DNA from: Lentzea fradiae
GTDB taxonomy: Bacteria; Actinomycetota; Actinomycetes; Mycobacteriales; Pseudonocardiaceae
Direction: 5' to 3'
Length of the DNA stretch: 64,000 nucleotides
Assembly: GCF_900100955.1 (NCBI RefSeq)
Contig: NZ_FNCC01000011.1
Coordinates: 62,001-126,000 of the forward strand
Shown: one piece after another, positions 26,436 through 35,107 of the stretch
Position numbering within the stretch: position 1 is the first letter of the stretch
Layout: every line of letters starts with the position of its first letter
Program-made: the position numbers and the translations under genes
The notes under the pieces: generated by a model
Databases searched by the model: none
What the model was told of the DNA's origin: nothing
Seen by the model: only the letters and a program-made list of their open reading frames with translations

Positions 26436-27559
26436 GCCTCGGCGGCCTCGTGCCGCACCCGCGCGCCCGAGTTGTGGGCGAGCATCGCGGCCAGCGCGAA
26501 CCAGCCGAGGACCACCAGCACCAGCCCGCCCCAGCCCCACTGCTCGTACGAGGCGCTGCCGGACGTGCCGCCGATGCTGCTGCCCACGTAGAACCCGCAC
26601 AGGTACAGGCCGGACGCCTGGCCGCGGGCGTTCTCGGGTGCCCGCGCGCCGACCCAGCCGCTGGCGGTGGCGTGTGCCGCGAAGAACCCGGCGGTGACGA
26701 CCGCGAGCCCGAGCGGCACCCACGCGAGGCTCGCCACGGCGCCGAGGGCCAGCACGCCGATGCACATCTGCAGCACGCGGCCACGCCCGTACCGGTCGGC
26801 GAGCCTGCCCGCGAACGCCGCCGACGTGCTGCCGAGGCCGTAGAACAGGAACACCAGCGTCTCCAGCCACACCGGCCCGGTCAGCTGGAAGCCCGCGACG
26901 TTGTAGAACGAGATGAACGCGCCCACCAGCAGCACCGCCACCACGTACAGCGAGAGCAGCACCGGGTCCGTCAGCGCCGCCCTCATCCCGCGCGGCGCCC
27001 GCTTCGGCCCGCTCACCGCCTTCGGCAGCAGGAACACCACGACGAGCGCCGCGACGAGCCCGAAGACACCGGCGAGCAGCACCGAGCCGCGCCAGCTCAG
27101 CCAGTCGGCGGTCATGCCGGTGACGAGCCGTCCCGTCATGCCGCCGAGGCTGTTCCCGGCGATCATCGCGCCCATCGCGGCACCGAGCCCGCGCTTGTCC
27201 AGCTCGTCGGCGAGGTAGGCCATCGACGCCGCGGGCACCCCGGCCGCCGCGACGCCCTGCAGCACGCGCAGCACCAGGAACACGTCGTACGTCGGCGCGA
27301 ACGGCAGCGCGATCCCCAGCAGCGCCGCCACCAGCACGCTGGCCACGATCACCGGCCGCCGCCCGACGCGTTCGGACAGCATCGCGACCGGCACCACCGC
27401 CGCGGCCAGCGCGAGCGTCGCGGCCGAGAGCGCGAGCGACGCGCCGCTGGGCCCCAGCCCGTAGTCGCGCGCGATCTCCGGCAGCACCGGCTGCGGCGTG
27501 TAGAGCAACGCGAAGCACGCGAAGCCCGAGGCGGCGATGGACGCGGTCAGCCTGTTCAC
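26273..27559 (-). CDS. MFS transporter, YnfM-like (antisense-derived C-terminal tail)
   Basis: This 428-residue 12-helix major facilitator contains LPEIARDYGLGPSGASLALS, the loop motif LSERVGRRPVIVAS, GMTGRLVTGMTADWLSWRG, and GRLADRYGRGRVLQMCIGVL in the second half. It resembles YnfM/arabinose-efflux-type exporters. I chose the GTG at 27559 because starts further up leave no promoter space before lysR. The final ~54 residues (from about 26435) are encoded antisense to the lipoprotein gene and look unstructured. Divergent from a LysR regulator, its probable controller. Confidence 0.85.
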   Translation of the reverse strand: MNRLTASIAASGFACFALLYTPQPVLPEIARDYGLGPSGASLALSAATLALAAAVVPVAMLSERVGRRPVIVASVLVAALLGIALPFAPTYDVFLVLRVLQGVAAAGVPAASMAYLADELDKRGLGAAMGAMIAGNSLGGMTGRLVTGMTADWLSWRGSVLLAGVFGLVAALVVVFLLPKAVSGPKRAPRGMRAALTDPVLLSLYVVAVLLVGAFISFYNVAGFQLTGPVWLETLVFLFYGLGSTSAAFAGRLADRYGRGRVLQMCIGVLALGAVASLAWVPLGLAVVTAGFFAAHATASGWVGARAPENARGQASGLYLCGFYVGSSIGGTSGSASYEQWGWGGLVLVVLGWFALAAMLAHNSGARVRHEAAEAQKSSATVMRPSSGAIGVVPSRGSSGVPPTRPTETERASAGISTTTAKGSGPPS

Positions 27560-27611
27560 GATTTCGACGCTAAGCCATACGTCCAATACGGAAATGAGTG
27601 AGAATCAATTC

Positions 27612-28502
27612 ATGGACGAATTGGAGCTGGCGCCGAAGCTGGCGGTGCTGAAGGCACTGGCCGCCGACGAGCACGTCACCCGTGCCGCGGACCGCGTCGG
27701 GCTCCCCCAGCCCACCGTCAGCCGCTGGCTCGCCGAGCTGGGCGAGCGGCTGGGCGCGCCGGTGGTCGTGAAGAGCGGCAGGCGGGTGCGGCTCACCCGT
27801 GCCGGACGGCTGCTGGCCGACGCCGCGACCCGGTCGCTCGCCGCGCTCGAACCGGGGCTGCGTGCCGTCGAGGAGGAGCTCGACCCGGAGAAGGGCAGGG
27901 TCGTGCTGGGCTTCCTGCACATGCTCGGCCGGTCCGTGGTGCCCGAGCTGGTCCGCGGGTTCCGCGCCGAGCACCCGCACGTGCGGTTCGGCCTCGTCCA
28001 GAACGCCCGCTACACCGTCGTCGACAAGCTGTTGCAGGGTGAGATCGACCTCGCCCTCGTCGCACCGCCGCCGGACGACCCGGCGATCGAGTCGGTCGTG
28101 GTCTTCGAGCAGGAGCTGATCGTCGTGGTCCCGGCCGCGCACCCGCTCGCGGCACGAGAGGACGTGCGGCTCGCCGACCTCGTGGACGTGGACCTGATCC
28201 TGCTGGAACACGGCTACGGCCTGCGGCAGATCACCGACGACATGTTCGCGCGGGCGGGCCTCACGCCGCGGGTCGCGTTCGAGAGCCAGGAGATCGAGAC
28301 CGTGCGCGGGCTGGTGGCGGCCGGTCTCGGCGTCGCGGTGCTGACGCGCGCCGAGAACCCGCCGCAGGGCCTGCGCGAGCTACCGCTGACGCCCCGGTCG
28401 GCCCGCGTCTTCGGCCTCGCGTGGCTGCGGGACCACCCGCAGCCGCCCGCCGTCCGCGCGTTCCGCGAGCACGCCCTGCGGACTCACGGCGTCCAGGACT
28501 GA
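27612..28502 (+). CDS. LysR-family transcriptional regulator
   Basis: This 296-residue protein has an N-terminal winged helix (LKALAADEHVTRAADRVGLP, QPTVSRWLAELGERLGAPVV) and a LysR substrate-binding domain (GRVVLGFLHMLGRSVVPELV, LLQGEIDLALVAPPPDDPAI, ETVRGLVAAGLGVAVLTRAE). It starts at the ATG at 27612; an ATG at 27594 is possible. It is divergent from the MFS gene and probably governs it. Its last 19 bp overlap the convergent dipeptidase gene. Confidence 0.88.
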   Translation: MDELELAPKLAVLKALAADEHVTRAADRVGLPQPTVSRWLAELGERLGAPVVVKSGRRVRLTRAGRLLADAATRSLAALEPGLRAVEEELDPEKGRVVLGFLHMLGRSVVPELVRGFRAEHPHVRFGLVQNARYTVVDKLLQGEIDLALVAPPPDDPAIESVVVFEQELIVVVPAAHPLAAREDVRLADLVDVDLILLEHGYGLRQITDDMFARAGLTPRVAFESQEIETVRGLVAAGLGVAVLTRAENPPQGLRELPLTPRSARVFGLAWLRDHPQPPAVRAFREHALRTHGVQD

Positions 28503-30082
28503 GAGCGCGACCAGGTCCGCAGGTACGACTCGGCGCCGCCCAGCATGTCCGTCACGAGCTGGTCGCCGCCCAGCTGGCGCACCTTCTCGACCCAGTCCGG
28601 CAGCAGGCCGATGTGCGCGCCGCCGTCGACGTTGATGTCCCACACCCGCTCACCGGTGCGCTGCCGGTCGACCAGCGGGCCGTCCGGGTAGCTGCGGAAC
28701 GGGTACGTCACCCCGGACTGCGGTGCCGGGTGCGAGCCCACGCCGTTGTAGTCCGAGCCGAACCCGATGCCCACGTCGTACCGACGCCGCAGCGGCTCGG
28801 CGGCGGCGGCCTGGGCCACGTAGCCGCCGGGGTCGTTCTCGTAGCCCGCGATGAACCCGCCGAGCCGGTAGACCTGCTCGGTCCACTGGGCGTCCATCCA
28901 GCTGTGGCTGGAGACGATGCCGGGGTAGCCGGCCTGCTCGGCGAGCCGCAACGTGCGCCCGGCCGCCTTCACGCTCATGTGGTCGATCTCGATCATCATG
29001 TGCCTGCGCATCATGGCCTGCACCGCGTATTCGCCGAGCGACGTCAGGCCGCGCACGTTGCACCGCTTCGCCGGGTCGTAGGCGGGCGCGACGACCCCCG
29101 CCGGGATCAGCGCGTTCGGGCCGACGGTGCCGATCGGGTTGTCCTGCTGCGGGCCCTGGCACTGCTCGGTCTTCCACCACGTGCCGGTGCGCAGGAACTG
29201 GCCCGCGTTGATCACGCCGCCCTGGGTGCCGGAGTCGAAGCGGACGCCGCACAGCGCGTTGTCGAACTTGTGGCACAGGAACGCGCTGCGCACGCCGAGC
29301 GCGTAGACCTCGTCGAGGCCGCGGTCGATGTCGGCCTTGTCGCACAACGGGATGTCGAGCAGCATCCGGCAGCCGAAGATCTCCGAGGTCTCGATGCCGA
29401 GCACGACCGCGAGCTTGCCCTGCGCGACGACGTTCCTGGCCTGCTCGGACGACGTGACGATGCGGAACCAGCCCTTGCCGGGCCCGCCGAACATGCGGTC
29501 GACGTACGCCTGCAGCTCGTAGGTGCGCTGGGCTTGGAGCCGGACCGACGTCATCTCGTCGCACGGCCGGTCTTTGAACGGGTGGATGACGCACAGCTCG
29601 GCGTTGCTGGTGAGATCGGTCACCAGGACGCGCTGGCCGCCGCGCCAGGCCCGTTCCAGCCAGGCGTAGTAGTTCTGCTGGTGCGAGACCGTCGTGTCGG
29701 ACGGCCAGTCGCGGAACGTCGGCCAGCCCACCGGGTCGTGACCGTCGAGGTCGCCCGTCACGATCGCCTCGAAGATCGCGCCGAGACCCGCGGGGTGGTG
29801 CTCGGGGCAGTCCTTCAGCGCGTCCGCGACGCCCTGCTCGGAGAACGGCGCTCCGCAGATCAGCCTGCCGCCGAAGCCCTCGTGGGTCATCAGGTGGTTG
29901 TGCGCGTCGACGAAGCCGCGCACCCGGCCCTGCTCGTCGGTGCCCTTGAACGGTTCGCCGGTCACGTTGACCTGCGAGTCCACCGCGGGCCGTGCGACGG
30001 GTTCCCACCACGGCGTCGCGGCCGACGCGGGGGTGAGCGCGGCGGCCAGCAGGGCAAGGGCGACGACCAGGCGAACGATCAT
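28484..30082 (-). CDS. Secreted M19-like (renal dipeptidase superfamily) metallohydrolase
   Basis: This 532-residue exported enzyme has a signal peptide LVVALALLAAALTPASA. The metal-site HxH is in GFVDAHNHLMTHEGFGG. Later come VVLGIETSEIFG (bridging Glu), MIEIDHMSVKAAGRTL with His, GIVSSHSWM with His, and IGFGSDYNGVG with Asp. It is longer than typical M19 enzymes (~400) because of an insert with several Cys pairs (ELCVIHPFKDRPCDEM, QCQGPQQDNP). The ATG at 30082 follows GGAGGAGCG; the longer open frame upstream overlaps pepA. D-amino-acid dipeptides are likely substrates, by family. Confidence 0.82.
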   Translation of the reverse strand: MIVRLVVALALLAAALTPASAATPWWEPVARPAVDSQVNVTGEPFKGTDEQGRVRGFVDAHNHLMTHEGFGGRLICGAPFSEQGVADALKDCPEHHPAGLGAIFEAIVTGDLDGHDPVGWPTFRDWPSDTTVSHQQNYYAWLERAWRGGQRVLVTDLTSNAELCVIHPFKDRPCDEMTSVRLQAQRTYELQAYVDRMFGGPGKGWFRIVTSSEQARNVVAQGKLAVVLGIETSEIFGCRMLLDIPLCDKADIDRGLDEVYALGVRSAFLCHKFDNALCGVRFDSGTQGGVINAGQFLRTGTWWKTEQCQGPQQDNPIGTVGPNALIPAGVVAPAYDPAKRCNVRGLTSLGEYAVQAMMRRHMMIEIDHMSVKAAGRTLRLAEQAGYPGIVSSHSWMDAQWTEQVYRLGGFIAGYENDPGGYVAQAAAAEPLRRRYDVGIGFGSDYNGVGSHPAPQSGVTYPFRSYPDGPLVDRQRTGERVWDINVDGGAHIGLLPDWVEKVRQLGGDQLVTDMLGGAESYLRTWSRSQSWTP

Positions 30083-30174
30083 GCGAGCGCTCCTCCGTGT
30101 GGTGGCGCTCACATGATGCCGCGACACCCGCCCGTTCCGGATCGGCGGATCGTAGGGACCTCGCGGGATCGACC

Positions 30175-31605
30175 TCAGCTGGAGTAGTGCTCGGCCAGCT
30201 CCACGAGCGTCCGCGCGCCGAAGCCCGTGGCGCCCGGGACGACCTCGTCGTAGACCTTCTCCGACCGCGCCGGACCCGCGATGTCGAGGTGCGCCCACGG
30301 CACGTCGCCCGCGAACTTCTGCAGGAACAGCGCCGCGGTGATGCCGCCGGGGCCGGGAGGGCACTGCCGGTAGTCGGCGATCTCGCTGTGCACGGCCTCG
30401 GCGTGCTCCTCCAGCAGCGGCATCCGCCACCACTGCTCCGCGACGCGGGCACCGGCGCCGACGACCTGGGCCGCGATCGCGTCGGACGGCGTGAAGACAC
30501 CGCCCGTGCGCAGGCCCAGCGACACCTTCATGGCGCCCGTCAGCGTCGCGACGTCCACCAGCAGGTCCGGCTTCAGGTTCTTCACCGCGTACGCCAGCGC
30601 GTCGGCCAGGACCATGCGGCCCTCGGCGTCGGTGTTCGTCACCTCGGTGGTCGCGCCGCCGTAGTGGCGCACGACGTCGCCGGGCCGGTAGGACGAGCCC
30701 GAGACGTGGTTCTCCGCGCACGGCACCAGGCCGGTGACCCTGATCGGCAGCTTGCGCCTGGCCACGGCGATGAGCGCGGCGATCACCGCGCCGCCGCCCG
30801 CCATGTCGGTGCGCATCAGGTGCATGCCGTCGGCGGGCTTCACCGAGATGCCGCCGGTGTCGAACGTGATGCCCTTGCCGACGAACACCAGGTGCGGGCC
30901 GGTGGTGCCGTAGGTCAGCTCCAGGAAGCGGGGCGGGCGGGCCGAGCCGCCGCCGACGGCGAGCACGCCGCCGAAGCCCTGCTGCCGGAGCCACTTCTCG
31001 TCGCGCACGACGGCGGACAGGCCGTCGACCTTCTCGGCGATCTTCGCGGCGGTGGTCGTGAGCCAGCGCGGGTCCTTGACGTTGGACGGGGTGTTGGCGA
31101 GGTCGCGGGTGAGCGAGGTGGCCGTGGCCAGCGCGTGCGCCTTCAGCGCGGCCGACGTCAGCACCTCCTCGAACCCGGTGTCGCCGGTCACGAGCCGCAG
31201 CGAGCCGACGCGCTTGCGCGCGTCCTCGCCGGTCACCTTGAAGCGGTAGCCGCCGAGCGCCGCGCCCAGCACGAACGCGCGCACCTTCTCGGCGTCGAAG
31301 TCGGGGGTGAGCAGCACGTCGACGGACTTCGGGGCGTCGTCGCCGGTCAGCGCCCGCACGAGCGCGGCACCGGCGGCCCGGTGGTCGGCGGGGGTGCCCG
31401 CGCCGACGCCGAGTGTCCAGGCCCGGTCGTGCCGCACCGTCTCACCGGTCTTGCCGGTCAGGGCGGAGACGTCGATGCCGTCGCCACCCGGTCCGAGCTC
31501 CGGTCCGGTGGCCGCGAGAACGACCGCCGGAACGCCGCGACGCGTGGTGGTGGCCACCTCGACGTCCACGAGCTTGGTGGGCACGGACGGAACCGTCGAC
31601 GCCAC
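30175..31605 (-). CDS. pepA: Leucyl aminopeptidase (M17)
   Basis: This 476-residue cytosolic zinc/manganese aminopeptidase has an N-terminal regulatory domain (1-170) and a catalytic domain with VGKGITFDTGGISVKPADGM, RTDMAGGGAVIAALIA, the M17 signature NTDAEGRMVLADAL, and VDVATLTGAMKVSLG. It removes N-terminal residues in peptide turnover. The GTG at 31605 gives a start like other actinobacterial PepA. It stands alone between the dipeptidase and DUF3117 genes on the same strand. Confidence 0.92.
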   Translation of the reverse strand: MASTVPSVPTKLVDVEVATTTRRGVPAVVLAATGPELGPGGDGIDVSALTGKTGETVRHDRAWTLGVGAGTPADHRAAGAALVRALTGDDAPKSVDVLLTPDFDAEKVRAFVLGAALGGYRFKVTGEDARKRVGSLRLVTGDTGFEEVLTSAALKAHALATATSLTRDLANTPSNVKDPRWLTTTAAKIAEKVDGLSAVVRDEKWLRQQGFGGVLAVGGGSARPPRFLELTYGTTGPHLVFVGKGITFDTGGISVKPADGMHLMRTDMAGGGAVIAALIAVARRKLPIRVTGLVPCAENHVSGSSYRPGDVVRHYGGATTEVTNTDAEGRMVLADALAYAVKNLKPDLLVDVATLTGAMKVSLGLRTGGVFTPSDAIAAQVVGAGARVAEQWWRMPLLEEHAEAVHSEIADYRQCPPGPGGITAALFLQKFAGDVPWAHLDIAGPARSEKVYDEVVPGATGFGARTLVELAEHYSS

Positions 31606-31719
31606 TGCCTGACCTCCTAGAACATCGCTTACCGCTCATTCTCGCCCGAGCCGAGAACGAAGCGATGCCCCGGTCTCCACTGTGGAAACCGGGGCGCTAC
31701 TGCTTCCTCGCCGGGTGCC

Positions 31720-31887
31720 TCAGCCGGCGGCGGCCTTCAGCGCGTCGCCCAAGGCGCTGGCCTCGTCCGCCGACATCTCGACGACGAGGCGCCCACCACC
31801 CTCGAGCGGCACGCGCATGACGATGCCGCGTCCCTCCTTGGTGACCTCGAGGGGACCGTCGCCGGTCCGGGGCTTCATGGCCGCCAT
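31720..31887 (-). CDS. DUF3117 small protein (Rv1211-like)
   Basis: This 55-residue protein is nearly identical in pattern to M. tuberculosis Rv1211: MAAMKPRTGDGPLEVTKEGR, GIVMRVPLEGGGRLVVEMSA, DEASALGDALKAAAG. The ATG at 31887 has GGAGGG about ten bases upstream. It is conserved across actinobacteria with no settled function. Its position between the glg and tag anchors matches the M. tuberculosis order. Confidence 0.9.
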   Translation of the reverse strand: MAAMKPRTGDGPLEVTKEGRGIVMRVPLEGGGRLVVEMSADEASALGDALKAAAG

Positions 31888-32140
31888 CGCGTGCTCCCTC
31901 CGTCAACATCTTCCCCGTCCGGCCAGGCCGGATCTGCTCCATTCTCCCCTATCGCGACTCCGGGGCGAAACCGAACCGATCTTTTGGCGAGTCCGGGTGA
32001 CAGTTGTCGATCTTGACTTGTCGCTGTTCAGTACCCGTTTTCCAGGCAAGGCAACACTTTCGGCACAACCGGGTGGTGTGACGTTCACCGAACGGACCAA
32101 CCGCACCCGGCCACCGGCACGGCGTGCCAGACTGGGCAGG

Positions 32141-32938
32141 GTGCGAGCCCGTTCCGCGCTCTTCGACGTCTACGGCGGCCACCTGCGCGAACGCGGAGGC
32201 GCCGCCACCATCGCCGCGCTCGTCCGGCTGCTGGAGCCCCTCGGCTTCGCCGCGCCGGCCGTCCGCACGGCCGTGTCGCGCACCGTCCGGCAGGGCTGGC
32301 TGCAGCCCGTGCGGCTCCCTGACGGGCCCGGATACGCCATGACACCTCGCGGGGAACGACGCCTCGACGAGGCCGCTGCCCGCATCTACCGCACCCGGCC
32401 GTCCACCTGGGACGGTCGCTGGCACGTGGTCGTGCTGGAGGAGATGCCCGGCCGCGACTCGCGCGACCACCTGGCCTCCTCGCTGCAACTGCTCGGCTAC
32501 GGCGCGCTCGGTCCTGTGACGTGGATCGCGCCCCGGCCGTCGCCTGAGCTGGGTGACGTGCTGGCCGCGGAGGAAGTCCAGGCACGAACTTTTCACGGTT
32601 CACACGACGGACAGGACTCCGAGCTCGCGGAGAGGGCCTGGGACCTCGCTGAGCTGGGCCGCGACTACGCCGCGTTCGTCGCGCACTGGCACGCCGAGGT
32701 GTCCGGTGTGGACGCGACGGACGACGCGGCGGCGTTCGCAGGATCACAGCGGCTGCTGCACGCGTGGCGCAAGTTCCTGTTCCGCGATCCCGGTCTTCCT
32801 GCTGAACTGTTGCCACCGGACTGGCCGGGCCACGCGGCAGCCTCGTTCTTCGACGAACAGACGCTGCGGCTGGCACCGGGCACGACTCGCTTCGTCGACG
32901 AGTGCCTGCGGCCGGCCCGCAACGTTTCCACCGCTTGA
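32141..32938 (+). CDS. PaaX-family transcriptional repressor
   Basis: The protein has about 265 residues from the GTG at 32141; a GTG at 32078 would add 21. The N-terminal winged helix reads ARSALFDVYGGHLRERGGAA and VRTAVSRTVRQGWLQPVRLP. The PaaX body has WHVVVLEEMPGRDSRDHLAS and LGYGALGPVTWIAPRPSPEL, and the C-terminus LLHAWRKFLFRDPGLPAELL followed by PPDWPG is characteristic. PaaX represses phenylacetate catabolism and is released by phenylacetyl-CoA. It is followed 10 bp later by a paaG-like gene. Confidence 0.85.
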   Translation: MRARSALFDVYGGHLRERGGAATIAALVRLLEPLGFAAPAVRTAVSRTVRQGWLQPVRLPDGPGYAMTPRGERRLDEAAARIYRTRPSTWDGRWHVVVLEEMPGRDSRDHLASSLQLLGYGALGPVTWIAPRPSPELGDVLAAEEVQARTFHGSHDGQDSELAERAWDLAELGRDYAAFVAHWHAEVSGVDATDDAAAFAGSQRLLHAWRKFLFRDPGLPAELLPPDWPGHAAASFFDEQTLRLAPGTTRFVDECLRPARNVSTA

Positions 32939-32948
32939 TGGAGGTCCA

Positions 32949-33734
32949 GTGGCCGAGCTCCTCGTCGACGACGCCGATGGTGTGCGCACGCTCACGTTCA
33001 ACCGCCCCGAGGCGTTCAACGCCTTCACGACCTCGCTGAAGGAGTCGTTCCTCGCCGCGCTGCGGGACACGGCCGCCGACGCGTCGGTGCGCGCGGTGGT
33101 GATCACGGGTGCGGGCAGGGCGTTCTGCGCGGGCCAGGACCTCAAGGAGCACATCGGCCTGTTGCAGGCGGGCGACCCGGCGCCGCTGCACACCGTCGAG
33201 AAGCACTACAACCCGATCGTGCGCGAGCTCGTCGGCATGCCGAAGCCGGTGATCGCCGCCGTCAACGGCAGCGCGGCGGGCGCGGGCGCGTCCTTCGCCT
33301 ACGCCGCGGACCTGCGCATCGCGGGCGCGTCGGCGAAGTTCCTGATGGCGTTCGCGAACGTCGGCCTGACCGCCGACTCGGGCGCGTCCTACACGCTGCC
33401 GAGGCTGATCGGCCACGGCAGGGCGATGGAGATGATGCTGCTCGCCCAGCCCGTCGCCGCCGAGGAGGCGCTGCGGATCGGCATGGTCAACCAGGTCGTC
33501 CCCGACGAGGAGCTGCTGCCCACCGCGCTCGCGCTGGCCGCGAAGCTCGCCGCGGGCCCGACCACGGCGTACGCGAAGATCAAGGAAGCCCTCGCCGCCG
33601 CGGCGGACGGGACGCTGGAGGACGCGCTGGAGGCCGAGCGCCGCACCCAGGCCGACTGCGGCGCGACCCAGGACCACCGCGAGGCCGTCGACGCGTTCGT
33701 GAACAAACGCGCCCCGAAGTTCACCGGCCGCTGA
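32949..33734 (+). CDS. Enoyl-CoA hydratase/isomerase, PaaG-like
   Basis: This 261-residue crotonase has oxyanion-hole segments AFCAGQDL and AAGAGASFAYAADLR. The catalytic region reads ADSGASYTLPRLIGHGRAME, with an Asp where hydratases carry Glu, as in PaaG (ring 1,2-epoxyphenylacetyl-CoA isomerase). The GTG at 32949 has GGAGGT upstream. The PaaX partner supports a phenylacetate role, but no other paa gene is in the window, so a general enoyl-CoA isomerase cannot be excluded. Confidence 0.85.
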   Translation: MAELLVDDADGVRTLTFNRPEAFNAFTTSLKESFLAALRDTAADASVRAVVITGAGRAFCAGQDLKEHIGLLQAGDPAPLHTVEKHYNPIVRELVGMPKPVIAAVNGSAAGAGASFAYAADLRIAGASAKFLMAFANVGLTADSGASYTLPRLIGHGRAMEMMLLAQPVAAEEALRIGMVNQVVPDEELLPTALALAAKLAAGPTTAYAKIKEALAAAADGTLEDALEAERRTQADCGATQDHREAVDAFVNKRAPKFTGR

Positions 33735-33810
33735 TCCCGCCCACCCGCTCCCCCTGCCCGCCCGCTCCCCCGCCCCACCCGCTTCCCCGCCCACCCGCTT
33801 CCCCGGATCG

Positions 33811-33859
33811 CACGCGGGGCCCTTTCGTACTGTCAGACAGTACGAAAGGCCCCCGCGTG
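33811..33859. terminator. Palindrome between paaG-like gene and tag (family member 3)
   Basis: Arms of 23 bases pair with one mismatch around CAG. The sequence starts CACGCGGGGCCC and contains TTTCGTACTGT, almost the same as 18387-18431. It lies between convergent genes 143 bp apart. The preceding 70 bp contains short CCCGCTCCCC/CCCGCTTCCC repeats of no evident role. Confidence 0.75.
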
Positions 33860-33877
33860 CGCAGGCCGGGCGGCGGG

Positions 33878-34426
33878 TCAGGGGTGCGGGGCGGCCCGGA
33901 AGCAGGTCGAGATGTGGTCGTCCACCATGCCGGTGGCCTGCATGAGCGCGTAGCACGTGGTGGGGCCGAGGAACTTGAAGCCGCGGCGCTTGAGCTCCTT
34001 GGCCATCGCCTTCGACTCGTCGGTGATGGCGGGGACGTCCGCGCTCGTCTTGGGCCGCTTGTGCTTCTCCGGCGCGAACGACCACAGCAGGGCGTCGAGG
34101 TCAACGTCCTGCTCGACGAGGACGCGCGCGTTGTGGACGGCGGCGTCGATCTTGAGGCGGTTGCGGACGATGCCCGCGTCGGCCATCAGGCGTTCGACGT
34201 CGGCCGGTCCGAACTCGGCCACGAGCTTCGGGTCGAACCCGGCGAACGCCGCGCGGAAGGCGGGACGCTTGCGCAGGATCGTGATCCACGACAGGCCGGA
34301 CTGGAACGCCTCCAGCGACATCCGCTCGTACAGCTCGGGCGTGCCGTGCAGCTCCACGCCCCACTCGGTGTCGTGGTACTCGGCGTAGTCCGGCGTCGAG
34401 TCGCCCCACGGGCAGCGGCTGATCAC
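33878..34426 (-). CDS. tag: DNA-3-methyladenine glycosylase I
   Basis: This 182-residue base-excision enzyme opens with RCPWGDSTPDYAEYHDTEWG (zinc Cys and His region), then LYERMSLEAFQSGLSWITIL with the catalytic Glu, DAGIVRNRLKIDAAVHNARV, and GFKFLGPTTCYALMQATGMV followed by DDH. It removes 3-methyladenine from alkylated DNA. The GTG at 34426 overlaps the upstream stop as GTGA, so it is the last gene of a run with the SRPBCC and DivIVA-like genes, as for tagA/Rv1209 in M. tuberculosis. Confidence 0.93.
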   Translation of the reverse strand: MISRCPWGDSTPDYAEYHDTEWGVELHGTPELYERMSLEAFQSGLSWITILRKRPAFRAAFAGFDPKLVAEFGPADVERLMADAGIVRNRLKIDAAVHNARVLVEQDVDLDALLWSFAPEKHKRPKTSADVPAITDESKAMAKELKRRGFKFLGPTTCYALMQATGMVDDHISTCFRAAPHP

Positions 34427-34824
34427 CGGTACTCCTCGGCGAACCGGGCGAACCGGTGCAGCGACCGGCGCAGCATCAGCACGAACAACGGCTTCACGAC
34501 GGGGAAGAAGAACGGCACGTCGAGCCGTTCCGTCCACACGAAACGGCCGCCGCGCACGGCGAACACGCCGGTCCCTCGCACGACCCGGCCGAGGTGCAGC
34601 ACCTCGACGGCGTGCGGCGGGTCCCAGCGGGTGATGCGCATGCGGTCCGAGACGCCGAACGTGACGGCGTCGATCTCGCTGCCCACCGACCTGCCGTCAC
34701 CCTCCACCACGGACACGCGGGTGCCGAACACCCACTCCGACTGGCGTTCCCAGTCGGTCATCGCGCGGAAGACCGTGTCCGGTGGCGCGGCCACCTCGAC
34801 GCTCAGCTCAAGCTCGGTGCTCAC
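34423..34824 (-). CDS. SRPBCC (START/Bet v1-like) family protein
   Basis: This 133-residue protein contains LSVEVAAPPDTVFRAMTDWE, RITRWDPPHAVEVLHLGRVV and FVWTERLDVPFFFPVVKPLF, typical of polyketide-cyclase/dehydrase-like hydrophobic-cavity proteins. The ligand is unknown. The GTG at 34824 lies inside the end of the DivIVA-like gene (17-bp overlap), and its stop overlaps tag, so it is tightly coupled to both. Confidence 0.82.
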   Translation of the reverse strand: MSTELELSVEVAAPPDTVFRAMTDWERQSEWVFGTRVSVVEGDGRSVGSEIDAVTFGVSDRMRITRWDPPHAVEVLHLGRVVRGTGVFAVRGGRFVWTERLDVPFFFPVVKPLFVLMLRRSLHRFARFAEEYR

Positions 34825-35107
34825 TGCTCTCCAGCTCCTCGACGCGGGCCCGCAGCTCCCCGACCTCCGTCGCGAGCCGCTGCAGCACCCAGTCGACCTC
34901 GCTCATCTTGTAGCCGCGGAACGACTGCTGGAACTTCAGCTCGCGGACGTGCTCCTCGGTGAGGCCGTCCGCGGGCAGACGCGTCGGGGAGGCGCCCGGC
35001 GGCAGCGGTTCGAGCTCCTCGCCGCGCCCGAACACCAACGCCGCGAGCAGGAACACCACTGCCGCGACGGCCACCATCACGATCAGGTAGAGAAGGGCGT
35101 TGGTCAC
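34808..35107 (-). CDS. Small membrane-anchored DivIVA-domain protein (Rv1209-like)
   Basis: The protein has 99 residues. An N-terminal membrane helix (LLYLIVMVAVAAVVFLLAAL) is followed by FGRGEELEPLPPG and a short DivIVA-like domain (FQQSFRGYKMSEVDWVLQRL) with a terminal coiled coil. The GTG at 35107 overlaps the preceding stop as GTGA. It corresponds to Rv1209 in position and pattern. A role at the cell pole or septum is inferred from the domain. Confidence 0.82.
   Translation of the reverse strand: MTNALLYLIVMVAVAAVVFLLAALVFGRGEELEPLPPGASPTRLPADGLTEEHVRELKFQQSFRGYKMSEVDWVLQRLATEVGELRARVEELESSEHRA

Noticed and set aside
24810-27518. 902-codon minus-strand open frame
   Set aside because: Runs antisense through the lipoprotein gene and out of frame through the MFS gene; composition is that of a shadow.
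27537-27611. Longer LysR start and the MFS start at 27586
   Set aside because: They would overlap each other and leave no promoter space between divergent genes.
30083-30994. Upstream extension of the dipeptidase frame
   Set aside because: It overlaps pepA on the same strand in another frame; the ATG at 30082 has a good ribosome site and a signal peptide.
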